NCBI GenBank assembly: GCA_947561585.1
Contig: CANNZV010003215.1
Coordinates: 70,683 to 134,682, forward strand
Direction: 5' to 3'
Length of the DNA: 64,000 nt
From: Caprella mutica
Taxonomy: Eukaryota; Arthropoda; Malacostraca; Amphipoda; Caprellidae
Part shown: piece after piece, positions 43,180 through 52,364 of the stretch
Position numbering within the stretch: the first letter of the stretch is position 1
Layout of the letters: each line of letters starts with the position of its first letter
Notes under the pieces: generated by a model
What the model saw: the letters and a program-made list of their open reading frames with translations, nothing else
The model's database searches: none
Told to the model about the DNA's origin: nothing
Program-made: the position numbers and the translations under genes

Positions 43180-44064
43180 TTAAACCAGCTCCTTCACTTT
43201 AGTTTTAGATTGCTTCAATTTATCTTTCTCTTCTTGCCTTTTCCTCAGGTCTTTGAGAAGATATCTGCCGTACTTGGTCGGAAACAATCTCGCAATGAAA
43301 TCCATGAACTTTGCGTCTCGGCCAATCAGTAGTTTTGGTTTGCGTTGTTCAATTGCACCAATGATAATAGTTGCTGCTTCAGCTGCCGTAGTTGGTGCGT
43401 AATTTTCAAACTCAGCTTGGCCTTCTTTGATTTCTTCTTCTGTCAAGTCGGTTTCTGAATGGTCAATATTTGCGACAATTCCAGTTTTTATTCCACCGGG
43501 ATGTATACAAGTGACTTGTACAGGGTTGTTTTTCTCTAGTTCTAGTTCTTGTCTAAGGGTTTCAGTAAAGCCTCTTACTGCAAATTTAGCTGTACAGTAT
43601 GGCCCTTGGTTTGGGAATCCGAAAAGGCCAAACACACTTGAAGTATTCAAAAGTGCCGCTTCTTTTCTCTGCTTTAGATAAGGCAAGAATGCTTTACTAC
43701 CATAAATTACCCCCCACATGTTAACTCCAATGATGTTTTCGAAATTATCATAATCGGTAGCTTCAAGCGTGGTAGCAGGTAAGGTATAACCGGCATTGTT
43801 AATCACGATATCAACATGTCCAAAGTGATCGACTACATCATCGGCAAACTGATAAACAGCTTCTTTACTAGAGACATCAAACTTTCTGGCAAAGACTTCT
43901 CCGCCCTGGGATTGAACCATAGCTGCAGTTTCATTCATGGTATCCTCGTTCCAATCATTGATTGCAACTTTAGCACCTCTTTCGGCAAATTGAATGGCTA
44001 GTTCACGACCCATTCCAGAGCCTGCTCCAGTAATGACCGCTACCTTATTTTTGAAGTCTCTCAT
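43180..44064 (-). CDS. Short-chain dehydrogenase/reductase
   Basis: 294 residues. SDR motifs: TGAGSGMG (cofactor), NNAG, Ser in NTSSVFG and YCTAKFA (catalytic Tyr, Lys). The long lysine-rich C-terminal tail is typical of one SDR subgroup. Substrate unknown. A 9-bp dyad lies 25 bp upstream. Confidence 0.88.
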   Translation of the reverse strand: MRDFKNKVAVITGAGSGMGRELAIQFAERGAKVAINDWNEDTMNETAAMVQSQGGEVFARKFDVSSKEAVYQFADDVVDHFGHVDIVINNAGYTLPATTLEATDYDNFENIIGVNMWGVIYGSKAFLPYLKQRKEAALLNTSSVFGLFGFPNQGPYCTAKFAVRGFTETLRQELELEKNNPVQVTCIHPGGIKTGIVANIDHSETDLTEEEIKEGQAEFENYAPTTAAEAATIIIGAIEQRKPKLLIGRDAKFMDFIARLFPTKYGRYLLKDLRKRQEEKDKLKQSKTKVKELV

Positions 44065-44075
44065 AGTGATAGAAG

Positions 44076-44345
44076 TTAAAGCCTTCTACTATCAATTACA
44101 AATTGATAGGAACGTGTTTTTTCTTCCACTAGTAAGAGAAGTAATGTCAGGGTCAAACACTTCTTGTTGCCGTTGAGCTGGATATACATCGCAACATCTC
44201 CCTGCTCCGATCCAGGCACCAAGAAACGATCTTGTGCTCCGCCCAGTCTTTCGATTTTGATTACTTCAGCACTAAGCATGCTTAGAATGTGGCCGCAATA
44301 TGGTGCTGCTATTTCGAGTACAAGTAGTTAAGAAAGTAGGGTCAT
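44076..44345 (-). pseudogene. Decayed CaiB/BaiF CoA-transferase N-terminus
   Basis: In one minus-strand frame the sequence reads VLEIAAPYCGHILS, then AEVIKIERLGG, then NGNKKCLTLT, matching the first about 75 residues of CoA-transferase family III (CaiB/BaiF, AMACR-like). An in-frame TAA lies at 44328-44330 near the likely start (ATG 44345), and the match ends after LTLT, before the SDR gene begins. The rest of the usual about 380 residues is missing. It is therefore a remnant. The region 44065-44431 has no other gene. Confidence 0.75.
44089..44109. promoter_or_regulatory. 9-bp dyad upstream of the SDR
   Basis: CTATCAATT (44089-44097), loop aca, AATTGATAG (44101-44109). It lies inside the CoA-transferase remnant and 25 bp before the SDR start, where an operator would sit. 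Confidence 0.4.
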
Positions 44346-44431
44346 CTTTGTTTTGCTTGTAGTATAAGTGCGGGTCATAGTGAATTTTGAGCCGCATTAA
44401 AATATAGAACGTTTACCGAAAATTGATAAAC

Positions 44432-45277
44432 ATGAGAACTCTTGCTTTAATCTTGATACTACTAGTCCAGCCGTTTATGACGAAAGAAAAGACACTGGGT
44501 ACCTATGAAGTCGTTAACGGCCAAATTGAAAGTAGCCAAGGAAAGGGCCTTTTGGCCATAGAATATCTGGGAGAGATCAAGCGGATTATACCGTCGGGAA
44601 TCTTAAAAAGACATTTAGGAGGCATTGAGTTGTTTACTGATGGTAGAGGAGGCCTCGCTGAATCTGTTGAGGCCATGGACGATCACAATGAAGGATGGTT
44701 ATTAAGGATTGACATTGAAGATTTCCGACTAGATGGAGACAGTATCAATAAGTTACGCAACGGCTTTAGTCTTATACATGAATTTGCTCATATCTTAACG
44801 CTCAATTCCACACAAGTGAAATATACAGAAGATGAGTATGAGCGTTTAAGCAAAGGCTACCTAACTACCGAAGGTTATGCAATCCCAAAGAGCTATTTGT
44901 GCCAGTTTGTACGAAAGTTCTGGAACGAAGAAGTGCTCTATGAAAGTTTCATTATCGATGGAATACGTTCAGATAACCGTAGACAAAGAAAGCAATTGCA
45001 GCAGTATTTGAAGATGCCCGACCAATACGTAAGTGATTATGCCGCTACCAATCCAGAAGAAGACATTGCCGACAGTTGGGCGTTTTTCGTTTTGGGCGAA
45101 AGGTCGACAGGAACAGCTATTCACGATCAGAAAGTCAATTTCTTTTACACCTTTCCAGAATTGGTGGAGTTAAGAACGCAGATCAGAGCAAACCTAGACT
45201 TTCCAGCTGGTGCTTACTTGGAATCCTATAAAGCCGAAATAGCTGAGGACTTGGAGTTTTGGGGTTTAGGAGAATAA
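44432..45277 (+). CDS. Putative zinc metallopeptidase
   Basis: 281 residues from ATG 44432. A short signal-like N-terminus is followed by HEFAHILT (zinc HExxH, about 116) and NPEEDIADSWAFFVLGE, where the third ligand is probably Glu or Asp. It resembles putative zinc-binding metallopeptidases of unknown role. The TTG at 44423 adds three residues only. Confidence 0.7.
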   Translation: MRTLALILILLVQPFMTKEKTLGTYEVVNGQIESSQGKGLLAIEYLGEIKRIIPSGILKRHLGGIELFTDGRGGLAESVEAMDDHNEGWLLRIDIEDFRLDGDSINKLRNGFSLIHEFAHILTLNSTQVKYTEDEYERLSKGYLTTEGYAIPKSYLCQFVRKFWNEEVLYESFIIDGIRSDNRRQRKQLQQYLKMPDQYVSDYAATNPEEDIADSWAFFVLGERSTGTAIHDQKVNFFYTFPELVELRTQIRANLDFPAGAYLESYKAEIAEDLEFWGLGE

Positions 45278-45299
45278 GGTTAGAATTTAGGTTGTACAC

Positions 45300-46034
45300 C
45301 TAAAAACCTCTTTTATATGCCGCACTTATTTTCTGAATGATCTCTTTATTAGCTTGCTTGGTGACCTTGCTCATAAAACCAATTTCGTTCATTAAAACCC
45401 CTAGCTTTTCCTTGGAAGCTTCTTTTTCTCCTGTTTCACTTAGAAACTTAGCAAAGGACCAGCGTTGGTAATAATTGCTCATATCAATATCCATTTCTTC
45501 AAATTCGTCTTTAGCCAAAGCTTCTAAATCATGAGCTTTCAAAGCCCACGCATAAGTTACTCTTTCTTTAGATTGCTTGAATTCTGTATGGTTCTCTAAT
45601 TTTTCGCCCAAAGTAATTGCCTTGTCATATTCTCCCAGTTCATAGTAAACCGTTAGTAATCTCTTCAATAAATAGGCGTCATCTTGATGCAATCCATCAA
45701 GGCACTTCTCAAAATGAATCTTAGCATTCTTAGGCTGACCGATGCGTAAATATTCATCACCAAGATTGGTGCGGTTTCGAAAACTATCAGAAAATTTCAA
45801 CTTCTCCTGCAGTTGTTGAAGCTTTAGGTTGGGCTGGATCCTGGTTTGTATGGTTTCAGTTGCAGCCTCGACATTTTTCTGCGTAAGAAAATGATTGGCC
45901 AAGTATATAATTGAGCCTATAACTGGAACGAAGAAGATCAGAAAATACCAACCGAAGTTCTTCTTGTTGGTATAAATGTGATAAGCACAAAAGACTTGAA
46001 GTAGAAGAACAAAAATACCTTGACGAAAAAACAT
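45300..46034 (-). CDS. TPR-like protein with N-terminal membrane anchor
   Basis: 244 residues. Two membrane segments (about 5-20 and 27-46, the PLDc_N-type plan) precede helical repeats (LGDEYLRIGQPKNAKIHFEK, YYELGEYDKAITLGEK) of TPR type. Role unknown; probably a scaffold on the membrane. Convergent to the metallopeptidase. Confidence 0.75.
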   Translation of the reverse strand: MFFRQGIFVLLLQVFCAYHIYTNKKNFGWYFLIFFVPVIGSIIYLANHFLTQKNVEAATETIQTRIQPNLKLQQLQEKLKFSDSFRNRTNLGDEYLRIGQPKNAKIHFEKCLDGLHQDDAYLLKRLLTVYYELGEYDKAITLGEKLENHTEFKQSKERVTYAWALKAHDLEALAKDEFEEMDIDMSNYYQRWSFAKFLSETGEKEASKEKLGVLMNEIGFMSKVTKQANKEIIQKISAAYKRGF

Positions 46035-46138
46035 AGAACTTTATAAGTTTAAGGGCTGTCTTGAATTTACTGTTTTCGGCTGTGAACTCGAAAATATTCC
46101 AGCTTTAACTAACTTACTTTCCAAAATTAGAAGACTCC

Positions 46139-46912
46139 ATGTTCTTAAACATTCAGGACCAATCCGTTTATTATCAGTTTCATGATCATGCACATGACGA
46201 AACCATTGTCTTAATCAACTCCCTTGGTAGCAGCCATATAATTTGGGAAGCATGCTTTCTACATTTGACTGAGCAATTCAATGTCCTCACTTTCGACAAA
46301 AGAGGGCATGGTTTTTCAAGCACAAGCAAAGGTCCTCTTGAAATAGAAACTTACGCTTCAGATGTGATTGCTTTGATGGATCATTGCGAAATCCAGCAAG
46401 CCCATTTGGTGGGACTTTCCATCGGAGGGTTGATTAACTATAGTCTTTTATTGAACTATCCCAGTCGCTTCAAAAAAGCGGTTTTTAGTAATACTGGAGC
46501 CAACATTGGAACGGTGGAAAGTTGGGCAGTGCGTATTGCTGAAATTGAAGAAAAGGGCTTGGCCTTCTTTGCGAAAGCCACCATCGAGCGTTGGTTTCCT
46601 GAGTCGTTTCGAAAAAGTCATCCAGAAAAAGCCTTGGGCTTCCAAACCATGGTTGCAAGAACCAGTGACTTAGGCTACAACCAGGCAAGTGCTGCAATCG
46701 GACGAGCCAACTATGAAGACCGTCTCATTGAAATTAAGCACCCCACACTATTTATTGGTGGCTCTGAAGATCAAGGTACGACGGCTGAATTTGTAAGACA
46801 GAATGCAAAAATGATGAATGCAAAGTGTGTGATATTCGAAGGCGTGTCTCATTTGACTCCGGCGCAAGTGCCAAAGCAAATGTGTGAATTGGTGCTGCAG
46901 TTTTTGAGATAA
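46139..46912 (+). CDS. Alpha/beta hydrolase, 3-oxoadipate enol-lactonase-like
   Basis: 257 residues. The core NSLGSSHIIW (oxyanion), LVGLSIGGL (nucleophile elbow), GSEDQGT (acid) and VSHLTPAQ (His) match the PcaD-like group. No protocatechuate genes are near, so substrate is open. Confidence 0.85.
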   Translation: MFLNIQDQSVYYQFHDHAHDETIVLINSLGSSHIIWEACFLHLTEQFNVLTFDKRGHGFSSTSKGPLEIETYASDVIALMDHCEIQQAHLVGLSIGGLINYSLLLNYPSRFKKAVFSNTGANIGTVESWAVRIAEIEEKGLAFFAKATIERWFPESFRKSHPEKALGFQTMVARTSDLGYNQASAAIGRANYEDRLIEIKHPTLFIGGSEDQGTTAEFVRQNAKMMNAKCVIFEGVSHLTPAQVPKQMCELVLQFLR

Positions 46913-46963
46913 AATTTTCTATATCTCCTAACGACTATGCAGTTCAAACACTAAATTACCTCT

Positions 46964-48370
46964 ATGAAAAAGTTTTACCTACTTCTTACCCTCATCGCTT
47001 TTCTCACTGCTTGTAAGACAACCAACCAGCTTGTCGCACAAAACACCAAACCAGTTGAAGTGGTTATGCCGCCTAGTACTGATCTTGACTTGTACGATAT
47101 TATAGATGCTGTTTCGGCCGAGAGGTTAGAAAAAGATATCAGGACTCTGGTTAATTTCGGAACCAGACATACGCTATCCGATACAGTTTCAAGTACTAGA
47201 GGAATTGGTGCTGCCCGACGATGGATTAAGAGTGAGTTTGATCGCATTTCTACTGATTGTGGTGGCTGCCTTGAAACTTCATTTCAAGTTTCTTTGGTTA
47301 CTGCCGAAGGGAATTCAAGGTTTGATAAGGACACCGAGGTGGTGAATGTGCTGGCGATTCAGCGTGGCTATCTTTACCCCAACCGGTACATCATCATGTC
47401 GGGCGATATTGACTCTCGAGTGAGTGATCCGCTGAATGGGGTAAGTGATTCTCCTGGGGCCAACGACAATGCGACGGGAATGGCGGGAACGATCGAAGCC
47501 GCTCGCGTTTTGAGTAAGTACAAGTTTCCTGTATCAGTGATTTATACGGGTTTGTCTGGAGAAGAGCAAGGTTTGTTTGGTGGTAAGAAGATGGCCGAGG
47601 TCGCTAAAGAAGAAGGCTGGGATGTGATTGGGATCATCAACAACGACATGATCGGAAACATCAAAGGAGTTGATGGCGTGATTGACAATTCTACTTTTAG
47701 GGTATTCTCTGAAGCCGTTGCAATGACCGAGGATGATCGAGCACTTAGGATGCGTCGATTTTACGGTGGAGAAGTCGACGGACCGTCAAGACAGTTGGCC
47801 CGCTATATCCATAGATTGACAGACGATTACATGAAGGCCCAAAATCTAAGAGCCATCATGATCTATCGCCTTGATCGTTTTGGAAGAGGTGGACATCACC
47901 GTCCGTTTAATGATGCCGGCTTCCCCGGCGTGCGCATCATGGAGACTCACGAAAACTATGTAATGCAGCACCAAGACATTCGTGAGGAAAAAGGAATTAA
48001 GTACGGTGATGTGATAGAAGGAGTCAACTTTGACTACTGTAGAAAGCTTACTGCTGTGAATGCTATTGCGCTAGCTTCTTTGGCGAAAGCTCCCCTCGCA
48101 CCCAAGTCGGTTCAAATAGGAGGAGCAGTGAGGTCATATACTACGCTTGCTTGGGAATCGACAGACGACGAGCTGGTTGCAGGGTACAAAATCTATTGGA
48201 GAGATACGACAAATCCGCAATGGCAGTGGTCCAAGTTTGTTGGTAAAGTAGATCGTTATACATTGAAGGGAATTGTCATCGATAATTACCTGTTTGGTGT
48301 AGCTGCGGTTGGCAAAGATGGCACCGAAAGTTTGGTTAGCTTCCCAACAGGGATCTTGATGAAGTATTAG
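46964..48370 (+). CDS. M28-family metallopeptidase, lipoprotein
   Basis: 468 residues with lipobox LTAC. M28 ligands: GANDNATG (Asp), SGEEQG (Glu pair) and NNDMIG (Asp). After the peptidase core there is an Fn3-like C-terminal domain (LAWESTDDELVAGYKIYWRD). It probably cuts peptides from the N-terminus outside the cytoplasm. Confidence 0.88.
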   Translation: MKKFYLLLTLIAFLTACKTTNQLVAQNTKPVEVVMPPSTDLDLYDIIDAVSAERLEKDIRTLVNFGTRHTLSDTVSSTRGIGAARRWIKSEFDRISTDCGGCLETSFQVSLVTAEGNSRFDKDTEVVNVLAIQRGYLYPNRYIIMSGDIDSRVSDPLNGVSDSPGANDNATGMAGTIEAARVLSKYKFPVSVIYTGLSGEEQGLFGGKKMAEVAKEEGWDVIGIINNDMIGNIKGVDGVIDNSTFRVFSEAVAMTEDDRALRMRRFYGGEVDGPSRQLARYIHRLTDDYMKAQNLRAIMIYRLDRFGRGGHHRPFNDAGFPGVRIMETHENYVMQHQDIREEKGIKYGDVIEGVNFDYCRKLTAVNAIALASLAKAPLAPKSVQIGGAVRSYTTLAWESTDDELVAGYKIYWRDTTNPQWQWSKFVGKVDRYTLKGIVIDNYLFGVAAVGKDGTESLVSFPTGILMKY

Positions 48371-48506
48371 CCTTTGGACCGTAGGCTCGTCGGATCGTTT
48401 CGGTTTCGATGGAAGCAAAAAAACAAGTACCCAAAGATTTAAAGCGCAAGCTTTTTAAAGGACCAAAACCAAGCACCAAAAACCAAAAACTAAACACTAA
48501 CTACCC

Positions 48507-49484
48507 ATGCGAAACATCAGATTTGGAATCGTTGGTTGCGGAAATATCGCAGGAAAATTTGCCGAAGATTTGGCTCTTGTAGAGGACGCCACACTAGAAG
48601 CTGTAGCATCACGTAGTTTAAAGAAGGCAAAAGCTTTCGCCAAAGAGCACCAAAGCAAGCATGCCTATGGTAGTTATGCCGAAATCTTCCAAGACTCAGA
48701 TGTAGACATCGTTTATATGGCTACACCACACGACTCTCATGCTGAGTTAGCAATTGAAGCCATGCGGGCAGGTCGAGCAGTGATTTGCGAAAAGCCATTA
48801 GGAGTGAACAGTAAGCAAGTAGCAAGCATGATCAAGACCAGCCAAGATGCGGGTGTGTTCTTAATGGAGGCTTTATGGACAAGGTTCAACCCAGCAATAA
48901 TTAAGGTCTTAGAATTGCTAAATTCTGGAGCGATTGGCGAGGTGAATTTCGTTAATGCCGACTTCCTTTTCTTCAAAGAATTTGATGGAGATCATCGCTT
49001 ATTTGATCCTGCTCTTGCCGGCGGATCGATACTCGATGTTTGTATTTATCCGATCTTTTTGGCTTATCAAGTCTTTGGCAATCCAGAAGAGGTTTTAGCT
49101 ATGGCTCGCAAGTACAACTCAGGGCCAGACTTTCAAGCAGCAGTAATTTTAAAGTTCAAGAAAGGATTGGCATCATTGGCTTCTGGTATTCAAACTGACT
49201 CACAGATAGTTGGCAAAATTGAGGGAACGAAAGGCAGCATTGTGATTGATGCACGTTGGCATGAGACAGAAGGCTTCTGGCTTCACAATGATAAAGGTAG
49301 TGAGCGATTTGACATCCCAAAGAAAGGGAAAGGCTACACCCACGAAATCAAGGAATGTATATCTTGCTTGAGAGCAGGTAAAGGCGAAAGTGCTCTTTGG
49401 TCGCATCAGAACAGTATCGATTTAATAGCGATTCTGGATGAGGTCAGAAAGCAATGTGGGGTGAAGTATTCTTTCGAAAGCTGA
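48507..49484 (+). CDS. Gfo/Idh/MocA-family oxidoreductase
   Basis: 325 residues. NAD(P)-binding GIVGCGNIAGKF, catalytic-site CEKPLGVN, and the C-terminal sheet AGGSILDVCIYP are the family signature. It oxidises a sugar or cyclitol; the substrate is not known. The 3' end lies next to REP element 1. Confidence 0.9.
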   Translation: MRNIRFGIVGCGNIAGKFAEDLALVEDATLEAVASRSLKKAKAFAKEHQSKHAYGSYAEIFQDSDVDIVYMATPHDSHAELAIEAMRAGRAVICEKPLGVNSKQVASMIKTSQDAGVFLMEALWTRFNPAIIKVLELLNSGAIGEVNFVNADFLFFKEFDGDHRLFDPALAGGSILDVCIYPIFLAYQVFGNPEEVLAMARKYNSGPDFQAAVILKFKKGLASLASGIQTDSQIVGKIEGTKGSIVIDARWHETEGFWLHNDKGSERFDIPKKGKGYTHEIKECISCLRAGKGESALWSHQNSIDLIAILDEVRKQCGVKYSFES

Positions 49485-49512
49485 TCGTAGATCCGACCCT
49501 GGTCGGATTATA
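49485..49512 (+). repeat. REP element 1 flanking the RAYT gene
   Basis: GTAG (49487-49490) directly followed by ATCCGACC-ct-GGTCGGAT (49491-49508). A GTAG or GGAG tetranucleotide before a palindrome is the hallmark of REP elements moved by RAYT proteins. Confidence 0.8.
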
Positions 49513-49566
49513 TAGTCCCGTGCAAAGGGGCCTCTAGTGCCATTTTATAGCCCTTTTATTACTTCC

Positions 49567-50190
49567 TCAATCTATGACTACCAAATGCTCATAAGCTGGA
49601 TGCACATAATTCCAACACCAATCTTTCCAATGAAAAGCAAGTCCAGCCTTTATAGGGTTATTTAAAATGTAGTTGATATAGACTTGCAGTTGCTCGTCAT
49701 TTCTAATCCAATGGTCATAGTACTCTTTGAACCAAAATGAACTTCCTTGTCGCATCAAGACCTTGTTAGACTCTAATGCAGAATAGCCTTTGGTTGACTT
49801 CATGATTTCGGGTACCTGATGCGTCAATGGCGTAATGATAAAATGAACATGGTTGGACATGATTGTAGATGCAATTACATCATAACGTTTTTTATCAAAG
49901 TGAAAGAGAGCATCATGCCAAATTTGAGCAATTTTGGAATTTGCAAGCCAGCGTGGCCCCTTTTGATTGGAAGTAAGTATATCTTGGTACTTGTTAGCGG
50001 TGTTCTTCATCTTTTGGGAACTGTCAAATTGTTTGATTATATCCTCTGGGCTTTGATTTTTGAACTGCTCTTTTATTCTTTCAATACCTTGTTGAGGCAA
50101 GGTGCCGTCTAATCTAGTAGTGATGAAGAAAGAGGCACCTATGGGATGCCAATGGGGTAGAGCCTTACGATAGTATTCTTTGTATTTCAT
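49567..50190 (-). mobile_element. REP-associated tyrosine transposase (RAYT)
   Basis: 207 residues, a Y1-type (IS200-like) transposase. HxH metal motif in NHVHFIITP, catalytic Tyr region YINYILNNP, and the C-terminal RAYT motif NPIKAGLAFHWKDW are all present. RAYT proteins act on short palindromic REP sequences rather than on terminal IS ends. Inverted REP elements lie at both sides (49485-49512 and 50353-50381). The gene is intact. Confidence 0.92.
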
Positions 50191-50352
50191 GTGCTTACAA
50201 CTTTAAATAGGTCTGTACAGCACTTTAATGTCTGAGATTGGGTAGAGGTCAACAGGAACGTTGAATTTTTTTCAGATTTGTAGATTTGGGAGAGGTAATG
50301 AGGTATATAAAATGTAATGGATTTGTAACAGGACCGGTGGTCCATTGCATAA

Positions 50353-50381
50353 GATAATCCGACCAGAGGTCGGATCCACGA
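50353..50381 (-). repeat. REP element 2 flanking the RAYT gene, inverted
   Basis: On the minus strand GTGG is followed by ATCCGACC-tct-GGTCGGAT, nearly identical to REP element 1 but inverted. The stem is at 50357-50375. Confidence 0.8.
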
Positions 50382-50393
50382 CAACAACAATAT

Positions 50394-50591
50394 TTAAATA
50401 TTCAGAAATTCCCTAACATTCTGATTGGTCTTAAGTTTATATATCAACAAGACTACTCCTACAAGCTCAGAAAGTAGGCCAAGCATCAGAAGTGTTGGTG
50501 CACCTTGGAGGTGATACACTTTAAAAAAAGATCCTACTATTACGAATACAAAACCAAGTATGAGAAATATTAGGGCGTGTTTTATTTTCAT
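50394..50591 (-). CDS. Small GldL-related membrane protein, copy 2
   Basis: 65 residues from ATG 50591, two membrane helices. The segment FFKVYHLQGAPTLLMLGLL has the GldL-related pattern of a Gly-containing second helix. It overlaps the stop of copy 1 by 4 bp (ATGA), so translation is coupled. Confidence 0.7.
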   Translation of the reverse strand: MKIKHALIFLILGFVFVIVGSFFKVYHLQGAPTLLMLGLLSELVGVVLLIYKLKTNQNVREFLNI

Positions 50592-50773
50592 TTGAATAGG
50601 TTTTTGAATAAGGCCCTTGTTAAAAACCAATAAAGTGCCCCTGCTACCATAAAGACTAATCCCAACGTGAAAAGCGTTTCTGAACCTTGCACAAAATTTA
50701 CTCTAAAAAAATCGCCGACTGCTGCAAGGGCAACACCAAGCAACAAAAGAAAAAGTGGCGCTTTGTTTTTCAT
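50588..50773 (-). CDS. Small GldL-related membrane protein, copy 1
   Basis: 61 residues from ATG 50773, two membrane helices with FFRVNFVQGSETLFTLGL, paralogous to the protein that follows. The start at 50884 adds 37 unrelated residues and is rejected. The pair is not near other gliding genes. Confidence 0.7.
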   Translation of the reverse strand: MKNKAPLFLLLLGVALAAVGDFFRVNFVQGSETLFTLGLVFMVAGALYWFLTRALFKNLFK

Positions 50774-50839
50774 TGGACTAAGATAATGATTTTTGAAATA
50801 CGAATTCCCATTACTGCTTGAAATCAGATAATCTTCGTT

Positions 50840-50869
50840 TTGGGACTCTATGTCATAATCTTTACTTTG
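50840..50869 (+). promoter_or_regulatory. Promoter for the Dabb lipoprotein
   Basis: TTG (50840-50842), 19-base spacer, TTACTTTG (50862-50869), one mismatch from TAnnTTTG. It lies 20 bp before the ATG. Confidence 0.4.
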
Positions 50870-50889
50870 CGAGAAACTATCCAACCACT

Positions 50890-51324
50890 ATGCGCTACTT
50901 ATTCTTACTCCTTTGCTCAAGTTTCCTATTTGCTTGTGCCGCTGAATCTTCGAAAGAGCACGAAGTCAAAGAAATGAATGAGACTCTCACCGCAAAAGCC
51001 GAAAAGGTAATGAAGCCAGATAGTGTGATGAGGCACGTAGTGATGTTCAAATTCAACGAAACTTCAAGCGCAACAGATATTCAAGAAATTGAAGCGGCAT
51101 TTGTCAACCTTTCGAAAACGATTCCTCAAGTCAGAGATTTTGATTGGGGTATCAATAACAGCCCAGAAGGACTCAATAAAGGTTTAACTCACTGCTTCCT
51201 AGTCACTTTCCACAGTGAGGCTGATCGTGAAACCTACCTTCCACACCCAGATCACCAAGCCTTTGTCGCCATGCTAGATGGTCATGTCGCCGATGTAACG
51301 GTAATGGATTACTGGACGAAGTAG
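50890..51324 (+). CDS. Dabb (A/B barrel) lipoprotein
   Basis: 144 residues from ATG 50890, lipobox LFAC. The C-terminal about 95 residues form a stress-responsive A/B barrel: RHVVMFKFNE and THCFLVTFHSEADRETYLPHPDHQ cut into family motifs. The start at 50818 lacks the signal. The last 27 bp are repeated at 51501 onward. Confidence 0.85.
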   Translation: MRYLFLLLCSSFLFACAAESSKEHEVKEMNETLTAKAEKVMKPDSVMRHVVMFKFNETSSATDIQEIEAAFVNLSKTIPQVRDFDWGINNSPEGLNKGLTHCFLVTFHSEADRETYLPHPDHQAFVAMLDGHVADVTVMDYWTK

Positions 51325-51662
51325 GAGATTGATCTAGAACCTGAAAAACTTGACATTGTTAAGGGAAGACGGATTTGCTTCCAAGTAGCAACTAGTCGCT
51401 TGTTGCGACAAGGCCTCCAAAAATCAGATCGTTGATTACGGCTGCATGGTTTTCCACTTGGTCAGGAGAAAATGTATCTACNGCCACATAGCAGACGTTT
51501 ACGGTCATGGATTATTGGACGAAGTAGGAGATTGATCTAGAACCTGAATACTTTACATAGTATAAGGAAGCAGCTAGGCGCTTGTCGCGACAAGGCCTCC
51601 AAAATCAAATCATTGATTACGGCTGCATGGTTTTCCACTTGTTCAGGAGAAAATGTATCTAC
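51298..51662. repeat. Imperfect duplicated segment with an N at the junction
   Basis: Copy 1 is 51298-51481 and copy 2 is 51501-51662; they are about 90 percent alike outside one gap of about 22 bases. Each holds the end of the Dabb gene and the end of the TetR gene. The sole ambiguous base here (51482) lies between them. Most differences in the Dabb part are synonymous, as expected for two related genomes or alleles. Confidence 0.8.
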
Positions 51663-52223
51663 CCCATAGACTTTCTTCATCATGTAAGATCTTGAGAAGA
51701 ATGTAGTAATGGCACCAATAATAAAGCTGGTGAGGTTGGCATTGGGAATGTCCTTGATACGTCCGCAGCTTTTTCTTTATCCATGACTTCGATCATCTTT
51801 TTAAAGACTTTGCTCAGTAATTCATCTATTAGCCACTCAGACCGGGGCGATTCAGAGAACACTTCTTGTACGACAATTTGTTGAAATTCTGGATACTTGG
51901 AAGAAGCGAAAACGATCTTTTTGTTAAAGAGGCGCAATTGTTGGAGGCCGTCTAAGTCTTCAATTACTTTAAAAAGTTCTTCGATTTCATCTTTGATTCT
52001 GCCACCAATCAATAATAGACTTCTTTTCCAAAGTTCTTCTTTACTCCCAAAGTGATAGTGGATGAGTGAGTCAGCCAACTCCCATTTGTTTGGCCATGGA
52101 ATTGATTGATACTCCTCCATAACCCTGTTTGGCGAAAGCCTTAATGGCAATGATCAAAAGTTCATCGGTATTGGCCGATTTACTGTCGGTAGGTCTACCA
52201 CTCTTTCGCTTCTTTTTTGTCAT
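51537..52223 (-). pseudogene. TetR/AcrR regulator, frame broken twice
   Basis: ATG at 52223 opens a TetR N-terminus (GRPTDSKSANTDELLIIAIK, then AKQGYGGVSINSMAKQMGV). A one-base excess near 52076 and another shift near 51760 break the frame; the pieces YHFGSKEELWKRS, FSSRSYMMKKVYG and VDTFSPEQVENHAA are plainly parts of one protein of about 225 residues ending at 51537. Because nearby genes show similar indels, sequence error is as likely as decay. Confidence 0.75.
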
Positions 52224-52364
52224 CGTGTTCAAAGAATAGAACACAATCTAAGGAAATTATTACAACGCAGTTTTATTGCAACGCAGTTTTATGGGTTACA
52301 CGCGTTTTAGATTTTCGACTTTATCAGGACTTGAATCTGTAGAATCTGCAACAGGCATATAAGA

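Noticed and set aside
44423..44431. TTG start for the metallopeptidase
   Set aside because: Adds three residues only; the ATG at 44432 gives a cleaner signal-like start.
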